Shown: piece by piece, positions 1 to 5,366 of the stretch
Numbering within the stretch: the first letter of the stretch is position 1
Layout: the number at the start of each line of letters is the position of its first letter
Source of the DNA: an uncultured Chlorobiaceae bacterium
GTDB taxonomy: Bacteria; Bacteroidota; Chlorobiia; Chlorobiales; Chlorobiaceae
Length of the DNA: 5,366 nt
NCBI GenBank assembly: GCA_903904495.1
Contig: CAIVCU010000191.1
Coordinates: forward strand, 1-5,366
Direction: 5' to 3'
Notes under the pieces: generated by a model
Databases searched by the model: none
Told to the model about the DNA's origin: nothing
The model's input: the letters and a program-made list of their open reading frames with translations, nothing else
Program-made: the position numbers and the translations under genes

Positions 1-1016
1 AGCCATGTTCCCGGACGCCAATCTGGGTAATGAGGCAGGCCGGTCGTTATTTACCGGAGTACCGTGCTGTGAGAGAAAAAACAGATTTTCTAACTCTTTG
101 TAAAACCCCGGAGCTGGCAACCGAGGTAACTATTCAACCTGTTGAATTAATGGGTGTGGATGCAGCTATCATTTTTTCCGATATTCTTGTCGTGAATGAA
201 GCCATGGGTATGAATGTCGAGATTATCGAATCCAAAGGAATCAGACTTACTCCCCCGATACGTTCCCAGGCTGATATCGATAAACTGATTGTTCCTGATA
301 TCGATGAAAAGCTCGGTTATGTGATGGATGCACTCCGTATGACCAAAAAAGAACTCGATAACCGTGTTCCTCTTATTGGTTTTACCGGAGCGGCATGGAC
401 ACTCTTTACCTATGCGGTTGAAGGTGGAGGTTCCAAAAACTACGCATACGCCAAGCAGATGATGTACCGTGAGCCAGCAATGGCCCATGCGCTTCTCGGC
501 AAGATTTCAGGCGTCATAACTGCCTATGTGCTGAAGCAGATCGAGGCTGGCGCCGATGCCATCCAGATTTTTGATTCATGGGCAAGCGCACTCTCCGAGG
601 ATGACTATCGCGAGTACGCTCTTCCTTACATCAAGGATACCGTACAGGCGATCAAGACCAAACATCCTGATACCCCGGTTATCGTTTTCTCAAAGGACTG
701 CAACACCATTCTTTCAGACATCGCTGATACCGGTTGTGACGCCATGGGCCTCGGATGGGGAATAGATATCGGCAAAGCACGCACTGAGCTTAATGACCGT
801 GTTGCTCTTCAGGGTAATCTCGATCCTACGGTTCTTTACGGTACACCTGCCAGAATCAAGGCTGAAGCTGCTAAAATTCTCAAGTCGTTTGGTCAGCATA
901 CCGAACATTCCGGCCATGTTTTCAACCTTGGTCATGGTATCCTGCCTGATATGGATCCAGAACATTTGAAGCTGCTTGTTGAATTTGTCAAAGAAGAGAG
1001 CGCTCAGTACCACTAA
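1..1016 (+). CDS. hemE: Uroporphyrinogen decarboxylase HemE, 5'-truncated by window edge
   Basis: Cytoplasmic enzyme that removes four acetate carboxyl groups from uroporphyrinogen III to give coproporphyrinogen III, on the shared route to haem and (bacterio)chlorophyll. The reading frame is open to the left edge (first whole codon at 3) and encodes PCSRTPIWV before the ATG at 30. These residues fit the conserved HemE N-terminus, so that ATG is internal and the true start lies outside, probably 10-20 codons upstream. About 337 residues are visible against a usual 340-355. Counting from the Met at 30, the family landmarks are: RQAGRYLPEY (2-11); FSDILV with the catalytic Asp 51; GFTGAAWTLFTYAVEGGG (117-134) with Tyr 128; IFDSWAS (180-186) with Ser 183; ALQGNLDP (259-266); and NLGHGILP (299-306) with His 302. 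All expected active-site residues are present. It ends in TAA followed by a terminator, so it closes its transcription unit. Confidence 0.97.
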   Translation, partial: PCSRTPIWVMRQAGRYLPEYRAVREKTDFLTLCKTPELATEVTIQPVELMGVDAAIIFSDILVVNEAMGMNVEIIESKGIRLTPPIRSQADIDKLIVPDIDEKLGYVMDALRMTKKELDNRVPLIGFTGAAWTLFTYAVEGGGSKNYAYAKQMMYREPAMAHALLGKISGVITAYVLKQIEAGADAIQIFDSWASALSEDDYREYALPYIKDTVQAIKTKHPDTPVIVFSKDCNTILSDIADTGCDAMGLGWGIDIGKARTELNDRVALQGNLDPTVLYGTPARIKAEAAKILKSFGQHTEHSGHVFNLGHGILPDMDPEHLKLLVEFVKEESAQYH

Positions 1017-1041
1017 GAGTCTTTATTCCTTCACCACTCTT
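1015..1041 (+). other. Small hairpin at the hemE stop codon
   Basis: AAGAGT (1015-1020) and ACTCTT (1036-1041) are perfect inverted copies around a 15-base loop. The left arm includes the last two bases of the hemE TAA stop. The hairpin ends four bases before the main terminator stem, so the hemE transcript would finish with two stem-loops in tandem. With six AT-rich base pairs it is weak and could be chance. Confidence 0.3.
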
Positions 1042-1044
1042 GAG

Positions 1045-1081
1045 CTCCGCCTGATGTTATGCATGAGGCGGAGTTTTTTTT
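1045..1081 (+). terminator. Intrinsic terminator after hemE
   Basis: A GC-rich eight-base-pair stem, CTCCGCCT (1045-1052) with AGGCGGAG (1066-1073), is followed directly by eight T residues (1074-1081). The stem can extend inward past one G-G mismatch through ATG/CAT, leaving a five-base loop. This is a classical Rho-independent terminator 28 bases after the hemE stop. It separates hemE from gmhA. On the other strand there is no comparable T run, so it should act rightward only. Confidence 0.93.
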
Positions 1082-1103
1082 GTCCATTGGCGAAATGCGC
1101 GGT

Positions 1104-1133
1104 TTCGAACTGCTTTATTTTTTTCATTATATT
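1104..1133 (+). promoter_or_regulatory. Possible sigma70-type promoter for gmhA-ribH
   Basis: TATATT at 1128-1133 matches the -10 consensus at five of six positions. TTCGAA at 1104-1109 is a weak -35 (three of six) at 18-base spacing. Initiation near 1140 would give a leader of roughly 34 bases to the ATG at 1174. The position, just after the hemE terminator and before gmhA, is where a promoter is needed. The local sequence is AT-rich, so chance matches are likely. A second possible pair, TTGATT (1145-1150) with TATTTA (1169-1174), would start transcription inside the proposed gmhA start and is less consistent. Confidence 0.35.
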
Positions 1134-1173
1134 TAACGCCAGTGTTGATTTACGTTATTTTAACATGGTATTT

Positions 1174-1809
1174 ATGACCAAGCAGTGCAAGTGTTCCGGA
1201 GGTTTAACCGATAGGACACATTACGAAGAAGTCGTCCTTGATATCATGCTTTACAGCGCAAGACTCAAGGAGACGGTAGCGCGGCAGAACAGTGCGGTTA
1301 TTGTGGCTATGGCTCGAATGATCGCCGAAACGTTTGAAGCGGGCGGAAAAGTGCTTATCTGCGGTAATGGCGGAAGTGCCGCCGATGCCCAGCATCTTGC
1401 AACTGAGCTGACTATCCGGTACCGTAGCAGTGTTCAGCGGCCGGCACTTCCAGCCATTGCACTTTCAACAGATACATCGGCCCTGACAGCCGGAGCGAAC
1501 GATCTTGGGTATGATGCGGTCTTTGCCAGACTTGTTGAAGCTTATGGACGTGAAGGAGATCTATTGCTCGGTCTTTCTACCAGCGGAAACAGTACAAGTG
1601 TAGTTAATGCTCTGGATTATGCCCGGCAGCATGGGATGAAAACCATTGCTCTGCTTGGCGGTGATGGTGGCGTGTTGAAAGGAGTGGCTGATCTTGAAAT
1701 TATTGTGCCTCACTCAGGTTCCGCAGACCGGGTTCAGGAGTGCCATATTACCATCGGTCATGTTATCATCGATCTTGTTGAGCGGATACTCGGGTATTGC
1801 CGTTCGTAG
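1174..1809 (+). CDS. gmhA: Phosphoheptose (sedoheptulose-7-phosphate) isomerase GmhA
   Basis: Cytoplasmic SIS-domain enzyme converting sedoheptulose 7-phosphate to D-glycero-D-manno-heptose 7-phosphate, the first step to ADP-heptose for lipopolysaccharide core. From the ATG at 1174 it is 211 residues. GNGGS (64-68) and TSGNS (136-140) are the phosphate-binding loops. His 74 and Glu 78 line up with E. coli His61 and catalytic Glu65; Gln 188 and His 196 line up with Gln172 and His180. Together these favour GmhA over the non-catalytic relative DiaA. The start is uncertain: the ATG at 1246 would give 187 residues but remove HYEEVVLDIMLYSARL, which matches the N-terminal helix of the family. No ATG, GTG or TTG lies in frame between 1174 and 1246, so 1174 (or 1165) is preferred although no clear ribosome site precedes it. 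ribH follows after 25 bases. Confidence 0.93.
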   Translation: MTKQCKCSGGLTDRTHYEEVVLDIMLYSARLKETVARQNSAVIVAMARMIAETFEAGGKVLICGNGGSAADAQHLATELTIRYRSSVQRPALPAIALSTDTSALTAGANDLGYDAVFARLVEAYGREGDLLLGLSTSGNSTSVVNALDYARQHGMKTIALLGGDGGVLKGVADLEIIVPHSGSADRVQECHITIGHVIIDLVERILGYCRS

Positions 1810-1834
1810 AAATAACCAAAAAAAGAAAATTACC

Positions 1835-2302
1835 ATGCAGATTAAACAGATTGAAGGAGTATTGAACGCAAAGGATATCAGGTTCGCTCTGGTTGTGTCG
1901 CGCTTCAACGATTTTATAGGGCAGAAGCTTGTTGAGGGTGCTGTGGATTGTATTCGCCGTCATGGTGGATCGGAGGAGAATATCACCATTCTGCGTTGTC
2001 CCGGAGCTTTCGAACTTCCTTTAGTCGCTAAAAAGGCCGCCGTTACCGGCAATTATGACGCAATTGTCACTCTTGGGGTTATTATAAGAGGGTCGACACC
2101 ACACTTTGATGTCATTGCTGCCGAAGCCACCAAGGGGATTGCTCAGGTTGCTCTTGATACGATGATTCCTATTTCATTTGGAGTACTCACCACAGAAAAT
2201 CTTGAACAGGCTATTGAGCGGGCAGGAACGAAAGCCGGCAATAAGGGATTTGATGCCGCCATGACTGCCATAGAGATGGTGAATCTTTACAGGCAGATTT
2301 AG
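1835..2302 (+). CDS. ribH: 6,7-dimethyl-8-ribityllumazine synthase RibH
   Basis: Penultimate enzyme of riboflavin synthesis. It condenses 5-amino-6-ribitylamino-uracil with 3,4-dihydroxy-2-butanone 4-phosphate to form 6,7-dimethyl-8-ribityllumazine; the family forms pentamers or 60-subunit shells in the cytoplasm. The 155-residue product is normal family length. Landmarks: SRFN (22-25) with the substrate-stacking Phe 24; GAFELP (57-62); RGSTPHFD (85-92) with catalytic His 90; FGVLTTEN (115-122); and ERAGTKAGNKG (128-138) with the phosphate-binding Arg/Lys region. The ATG at 1835 gives the expected N-terminus; longer in-frame readings run back into gmhA coding sequence and are not credible. 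The region upstream is A-rich with no strong Shine-Dalgarno match. It lies 25 bases after gmhA with no terminator between, so co-transcription is likely. Its TAG stop overlaps the end of the convergent acyltransferase gene. Confidence 0.97.
   Translation: MQIKQIEGVLNAKDIRFALVVSRFNDFIGQKLVEGAVDCIRRHGGSEENITILRCPGAFELPLVAKKAAVTGNYDAIVTLGVIIRGSTPHFDVIAAEATKGIAQVALDTMIPISFGVLTTENLEQAIERAGTKAGNKGFDAAMTAIEMVNLYRQI
2030..2052 (-). terminator. Possible leftward terminator of the thr-acyltransferase transcript, inside ribH
   Basis: Read on the minus strand, TTGCCG (2052-2047) pairs with CGGCGG (2042-2037) around a GTAA tetraloop, using two G-U pairs. Two C residues and then five T residues (2034-2030) follow. 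This is the best terminator-like structure I see downstream of the leftward gene set, about 250 bases past the acyltransferase stop and antisense to ribH. The stem is short and the T run modest, so it may simply be ribH coding sequence. Confidence 0.22.
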
Positions 2303-3024
2303 TTGTTGCTGTAACGGGTGAGATTGTTTTCGATGATCTTTGATGATGCATCCCGAAGTTCTTCTACACTTTTGAAGAGGGATGGCTGAAGAGGGGGGGC
2401 GATGATTATCCTGATTTTTCCTTTGTTAATTTTAAGGCTTTTTTTCGGGGTGATCAGATGGCTGCCTATAATGGTGACCGGAAGAACCGGAGCTTCCCCC
2501 TTTTGGGCAACAAGAAAAGCTCCCCGCTTGAACGGAAGCAGCTTACCGTCTGCCGATCTTGTTCCTTCCGGAAAAATATGTACTGAGCGTCCGCTTTTTA
2601 GAACTTCACTTGCCGCTAGAAGGCTTTTCAGTGCCTCTCTGTTCTGTCCTCGTTTGATCATTACAAAACCTGCCTTTCTTATAACATGGCCGAATAACGG
2701 TATTTTTCCAAGTTCTTCTTTCGCTACAAACCTCAGGTTCAGGTTCATGGTGCCGAGCAGCAGAGGAATATCGGCCATACCGGCATGGTTGCTGATCACA
2801 AGATAGTTCTTTTCGGGGCAGTAATTTTCCTGGCCGGTTATCTCAATTGAAATGCCGAAAAGTTTTGCACTGAAACGTCCCCACCAGGCGGTTATTTTAT
2901 GAAAGCCGTCTCCGGTTGGATCGATGATGTTTACCAGCATGGAATAGAGTAACCCGAAAAACATGACCGGTATCAGGATGAAAAAAAATAGAAGAGTTCT
3001 GAAGTTTATTCCGCGGTTGTTCAT
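2299..3024 (-). CDS. plsC: PlsC-type 1-acyl-sn-glycerol-3-phosphate acyltransferase
   Basis: Predicted membrane-bound acyltransferase that would acylate lysophosphatidic acid at the sn-2 position to give phosphatidic acid for phospholipids. The 241-residue length is typical. A hydrophobic segment at about 10-33 should anchor the N-terminus. The four acyltransferase motifs are in order: NHAGMAD (79-85), the catalytic HX4D box, with His 80 and Asp 85; IKRG (123-126); FPEGTRS (151-157), the glycerol-phosphate binding motif; and VLPVTI (180-185). The family also contains lyso-ornithine-lipid and other acyltransferases, so the exact acceptor is inferred. The ATG overlaps the thrC TGA as ATGA, which settles the start and suggests translational coupling; no strong ribosome site lies upstream. 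The stop overlaps the ribH stop. T8 near codons 12-14 (2981-2988) and C7 near the 3' end (2393-2399) are possible slippage tracts. Confidence 0.92.
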   Translation of the reverse strand: MNNRGINFRTLLFFFILIPVMFFGLLYSMLVNIIDPTGDGFHKITAWWGRFSAKLFGISIEITGQENYCPEKNYLVISNHAGMADIPLLLGTMNLNLRFVAKEELGKIPLFGHVIRKAGFVMIKRGQNREALKSLLAASEVLKSGRSVHIFPEGTRSADGKLLPFKRGAFLVAQKGEAPVLPVTIIGSHLITPKKSLKINKGKIRIIIAPPLQPSLFKSVEELRDASSKIIENNLTRYSNN

Positions 3025-4343
3025 GTTGACTGTTTGAGCTCATTGAGAAAGGAGGCGAGCTCGGTATACTGTGAACTGATGATAGTGGCCTTTTTCTTTT
3101 TTTCGAGTACATCCAGCAGGCGAGGGGGTATTTCTATTTCTTTATCAAGTGCATCCTGGATAACCTCAAGAAATTTTGACGGATGGGCAGTTGAGAGGAC
3201 AACGCCTGCTTTTTTTGCATTACTGCCTGAGGCTCTGTACTTTTCAAGAGCACGAAAAGCAACAGCAGTATGCGGATCCATGATATAGCCGAATCGGTCG
3301 TACACCAGTCTGATTGCTGCAAGTGTTTCTTCATCCGAAACAGCAATCCCGGTGATATCTTGGCCCATAGCAACATGACTGTTACCATAGAAATAGTTGA
3401 GTCTTGCGAAATTGCTCGGATTGCCTACGTCCATTGCTGTTGAACGGGTAGTGATTGTTTGACGTGGTTCGTAGCGCCCGTCATCAAGATAGCGGGTGAC
3501 GCTGTCGTTGGCATTTGATGCTGCAATAAAGTGAGCTATCGGAAATCCCATACGCTTGGCAAGTACACCGGCAGTGAGGTTTCCATAATTACCGCTCGGC
3601 ACAGAAAAGAGAGGCTCACTGCAACCATAGAGCTCCCTGATTTGCAAGGCTGCCCATGCATAATAGAATGACTGAGGGATCAGTCTCGATATATTGATTG
3701 AGTTGGCTGAGGTGAGTGTCAGTCGTTCTTTCAGGTCAGGATCAATAAACGCATGTTTTACCATGCGCTGGCAGTCGTCAAAATCGCCTTTTACTTCAAG
3801 GGCGTGAACGTTCCCTCCGGCGGTCGTCAATTGCTGTTCCTGCAGGCGGCTTACTTTCCCTGAAGGATAGAGCAGAACGACCCTGGTGTTGGGAATACCC
3901 TGAAAGCCATAAGCAACTGCGCTTCCTGTATCTCCTGATGTCGCAACCAGGACTGTAATCAGCTTCTCCTCTTCTGCTGCAAAATAGCCGGTCAGTCGGG
4001 CAAGAAACCTCGCTCCGTAATCCTTGAAAGCCAGTGTCGGCCCGCAGAAAAGCTCCTCAATAAAGGTATTATTATCTAGCTTGACAATCGGAGTATCAAA
4101 AGGGTAGCAGCTTTCGATCATATCGCTGAGCTGGTCCAGAGGGATCTCGCCGCCGATAAATTTTTTTGCAATGGCAAAGGCGATGTTGTTGAACGTTGCG
4201 CCTTCAAGAAGTGCCATTTCTTCCGGGGAGAAGTGAGGAATTTCCGAAGGGATGTAAAGTCCTCCATCGGGAGCAAGTCCTTCAAGGGTGGCTTTCTTTA
4301 TAGAAACAGGTATTGATGATTTATTGGTGCTGAAATAGATCAT
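3021..4343 (-). CDS. thrC: Threonine synthase ThrC
   Basis: PLP-dependent cytoplasmic enzyme catalysing the last threonine step, O-phosphohomoserine plus water to threonine plus phosphate. The 440-residue protein begins with MIYFSTN and GLAPDGGLYIP (22-32), the N-terminal region typical of threonine synthase. LAFKDYGARF (104-113) carries the PLP lysine, Lys 107. SGDTGSA (136-142) and PSGNYGN (249-255) are the cofactor phosphate-binding and substrate loops, and AMDVGNPSNF (303-312) is another conserved family block. Length and layout fit the E. coli/yeast-like class of about 430-510 residues rather than the shorter plant-like class. The ATG at 4343 needs no extension; upstream there is only a weak GTGAG, about 12 bases away. 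It sits 28 bases after thrB and overlaps the acyltransferase gene by four bases, so the three genes probably form one leftward transcript. A lysine run (415-418) near the C-terminus is a minor feature. Confidence 0.97.
   Translation of the reverse strand: MIYFSTNKSSIPVSIKKATLEGLAPDGGLYIPSEIPHFSPEEMALLEGATFNNIAFAIAKKFIGGEIPLDQLSDMIESCYPFDTPIVKLDNNTFIEELFCGPTLAFKDYGARFLARLTGYFAAEEEKLITVLVATSGDTGSAVAYGFQGIPNTRVVLLYPSGKVSRLQEQQLTTAGGNVHALEVKGDFDDCQRMVKHAFIDPDLKERLTLTSANSINISRLIPQSFYYAWAALQIRELYGCSEPLFSVPSGNYGNLTAGVLAKRMGFPIAHFIAASNANDSVTRYLDDGRYEPRQTITTRSTAMDVGNPSNFARLNYFYGNSHVAMGQDITGIAVSDEETLAAIRLVYDRFGYIMDPHTAVAFRALEKYRASGSNAKKAGVVLSTAHPSKFLEVIQDALDKEIEIPPRLLDVLEKKKKATIISSQYTELASFLNELKQST
3036..3062 (-). 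repeat. GAGCTC inverted repeat at the thrC 3' end, before the acyltransferase start
   Basis: Two copies of the palindrome GAGCTC (3036-3041 and 3057-3062) flank 15 bases, so the minus-strand mRNA can form a six-base-pair stem-loop ending 11 bases before the acyltransferase ATG. The loop in that mRNA reads as a pyrimidine-rich CCTCCTTTCT (3054-3045). The copies lie inside thrC codons and may be chance. If formed, the hairpin would sit where a ribosome finishing thrC restarts. Confidence 0.3.
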
Positions 4344-4371
4344 GATTTGTATTACTCACAATTGAATGTTG

Positions 4372-5334
4372 TTACAGTATTCTTGCCCCTTCTTTACAGA
4401 TAGGCGATACCCACATATCGGACTCAAGGTGTGCTTTCGAGTGGATGAATGCCTCTTTCATTGCATGGCCTACTTCAAGAGCTGTTTTTTCAGAAGAAGA
4501 GAACGCAAACAGTGAGGGACCTGAGCCGGCGATGCTGCATCCGAGGGCGCCCGAATCAAGAGCTGCCTGTTTGACTTCAAAAAAGCCGGGAATCAGCGGA
4601 GCGCGTTTCGGTTCGGCGATAACGTCAACCAGAGATCGGCCAATAAGGTCATAGTCAGAAGTGAGCAGGCCGGTAACAAGAGCTCCGACATTGCCCCATT
4701 GCTGGGTAGCCGTTTTAAGCGAGATGCTTGCAGGCAGTACCGAACGGGCATAGGAGGTGCGCAGTTCGGTATGGGGGTGTACAAGGGAACAGTAAAGGTG
4801 CTCGGGTGAAGGGATTGTAATGAGATCGAGTGGTGTATAGCTCCGTATCAGCACGAAATTACCGAGAATTGCAGGTGCAGCATTGTCGGCATGAGCCGAT
4901 CCGCAGGCAACCCGCTCACCTTCAATTGCAAAGTGCACAAGCTCCATTTTAGAACAGGGATTGCCCATCAATTCGTTTGCGGCAATCAGTGCTGCCGCGG
5001 CGCTTGCAGCGCTGCTTCCCATACCGCTACTGAGCGGCAGGTGCTTTTTCAGCTCCAGGGAGATATGTCCGGTGAAGTCTATCTGTTTATGTGTACGGAT
5101 ATATTCCAGGAATTTCAGTACAACAAAGCTTGATGTGTTTTTTTTAGGATCAAGCGGAAGTGCTCCATCGTCACCAGTGATGCTTGTAATGGAAACCGGA
5201 GAACCCGATTGTATTTCATCGGAAAGCGTCAGAATAACTTCATCACCGGGCTCGGTAATGGCAAATCCCAAGACATCAAAGCCGCAGGCAACATTTCCGA
5301 CGGTTGCTGAAGCGAATCCTTTGACAGTTTTCAT
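4372..5334 (-). CDS. thrB: Homoserine kinase ThrB
   Basis: GHMP-family kinase that phosphorylates homoserine with ATP to O-phosphohomoserine, the substrate of the ThrC encoded next to it. From the ATG at 5334 the protein has 320 residues, normal for ThrB. Motif 1, ATVGNVACGFDVLG (10-23), is at the N-terminus. Motif 2, LPLSSGMGSSAASA (99-112), is the ATP phosphate-binding loop. GSAHADNAAPAILGNF (145-160) is a conserved homoserine kinase block. Motif 3, GALGCSIAGSGPSLFAF (262-278), completes the fold. A longer in-frame reading begins at a TTG at 5352 and adds six residues, but its AGGA is too close to that codon, and MKTVKGFASATVGN fits the family start. The frame has no stop before the window edge, so the ATG rests on homology. 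The gene ends in TAA 28 bases before thrC, giving the canonical thrB-thrC order. Confidence 0.96.
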   Translation of the reverse strand: MKTVKGFASATVGNVACGFDVLGFAITEPGDEVILTLSDEIQSGSPVSITSITGDDGALPLDPKKNTSSFVVLKFLEYIRTHKQIDFTGHISLELKKHLPLSSGMGSSAASAAAALIAANELMGNPCSKMELVHFAIEGERVACGSAHADNAAPAILGNFVLIRSYTPLDLITIPSPEHLYCSLVHPHTELRTSYARSVLPASISLKTATQQWGNVGALVTGLLTSDYDLIGRSLVDVIAEPKRAPLIPGFFEVKQAALDSGALGCSIAGSGPSLFAFSSSEKTALEVGHAMKEAFIHSKAHLESDMWVSPICKEGARIL

Positions 5335-5366
5335 ACCGTTTTCTGCGAACAAAATTCCTGAAGGTG
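5331..5366 (-). CDS. Possible 3' tail of an upstream gene overlapping thrB (unidentified)
   Basis: Entering from the right edge on the minus strand, one frame reads HLQEFCSQKTV and stops at the TGA at 5333-5331, which overlaps the thrB ATG as ATGA. The other two frames have no stop before thrB begins. This is the same junction as between thrC and the acyltransferase gene, so a co-transcribed gene ending here is plausible. In many bacteria the gene before thrB is an aspartokinase-homoserine dehydrogenase (thrA), but eleven residues are too few to identify it. It may also be non-coding leader. Confidence 0.25.
   Translation of the reverse strand, partial: HLQEFCSQKTV

Noticed and set aside
30..32. 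ATG at 30 as the start of hemE
   Set aside because: The same frame is open to the left edge and encodes conserved HemE residues (RTPIWV) immediately before this Met, so it is internal.
976..1173. A long in-frame N-terminal extension of gmhA reaching back into hemE
   Set aside because: It would cross the hemE 3' end and a strong terminator, and its residues resemble no GmhA sequence.
1694..1834. An N-terminal extension of ribH inside gmhA
   Set aside because: It lies in a different frame over well-conserved gmhA codons; the ATG at 1835 gives exactly the family length.
2420..2445. Rightward terminator for ribH inside plsC (CCTT/AAGG followed by seven T)
   Set aside because: The stem is only four base pairs with a ten-base AT-rich loop, and the T run encodes plsC lysines; too weak to call.
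2467..2505. GGAAG/CTTCC inverted repeat as a terminator or regulatory hairpin
   Set aside because: The stem is only five base pairs within plsC codons, with no clean T run after it.
3034..3288. A plus-strand reading frame antisense to thrC, with AGAAAGGAGG at 3045-3054
   Set aside because: The Shine-Dalgarno match is not followed by a start codon at usable spacing, and the frame is a low-complexity shadow of thrC.
4344..4371. Promoter or attenuator between thrB and thrC
   Set aside because: Only 28 bases, with no hairpin, no convincing promoter pair and no leader peptide; consistent with co-transcription.
1..5366. Mobile element, CRISPR array, tRNA, riboswitch or other accessory system
   Set aside because: Almost every base belongs to recognisable housekeeping genes; I saw no direct-repeat arrays, transposase motifs, cloverleaf or FMN riboswitch-like element near ribH.

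Overview
The window is an ordinary stretch of bacterial chromosome that looks like a green sulfur bacterium (Chlorobi: Chlorobium/Pelodictyon type). That assignment rests on the overall resemblance of the HemE, RibH, ThrB and ThrC proteins to remembered family members from this group. No database search was run, so the genus is left open. Base composition is moderate and looks uniform. Nothing suggests a mobile element, prophage, CRISPR array, tRNA or rRNA.

Layout, left to right. (1) Positions 1-1016, plus strand: hemE, uroporphyrinogen decarboxylase, cut at its 5' end by the window edge. (2) Positions 1017-1173: a short intergenic region with a small hairpin over the hemE stop codon, a strong intrinsic terminator (1045-1081) and a possible sigma70-type promoter (1104-1133). 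(3) Positions 1174-2302, plus strand: gmhA (sedoheptulose-7-phosphate isomerase) and, 25 bases later, ribH (lumazine synthase), probably one transcript. (4) Positions 2299-5334, minus strand: thrB (homoserine kinase), thrC (threonine synthase) and a plsC-like 1-acylglycerol-3-phosphate acyltransferase, transcribed leftward in that order. thrC and the acyltransferase overlap in an ATGA junction. A further upstream gene may end in an ATGA junction with thrB. ribH and the acyltransferase converge tail to tail and overlap by four bases.

Functionally this is core metabolism: tetrapyrrole synthesis (haem and, in a phototroph, bacteriochlorophyll), ADP-heptose synthesis for lipopolysaccharide, riboflavin synthesis, the last two steps of threonine synthesis, and phosphatidic acid synthesis. 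ThrB makes O-phosphohomoserine and ThrC converts it to threonine, so those two act in sequence. The acyltransferase has no direct metabolic link to them.

I found no undescribed system. The points worth a second look are small and architectural: overlapping convergent stop codons with no clear terminator between, ATGA coupling of an acyltransferase to threonine synthase, absence of strong Shine-Dalgarno sites at all five visible starts, and an uncertain gmhA start with a short Cys-containing extension.
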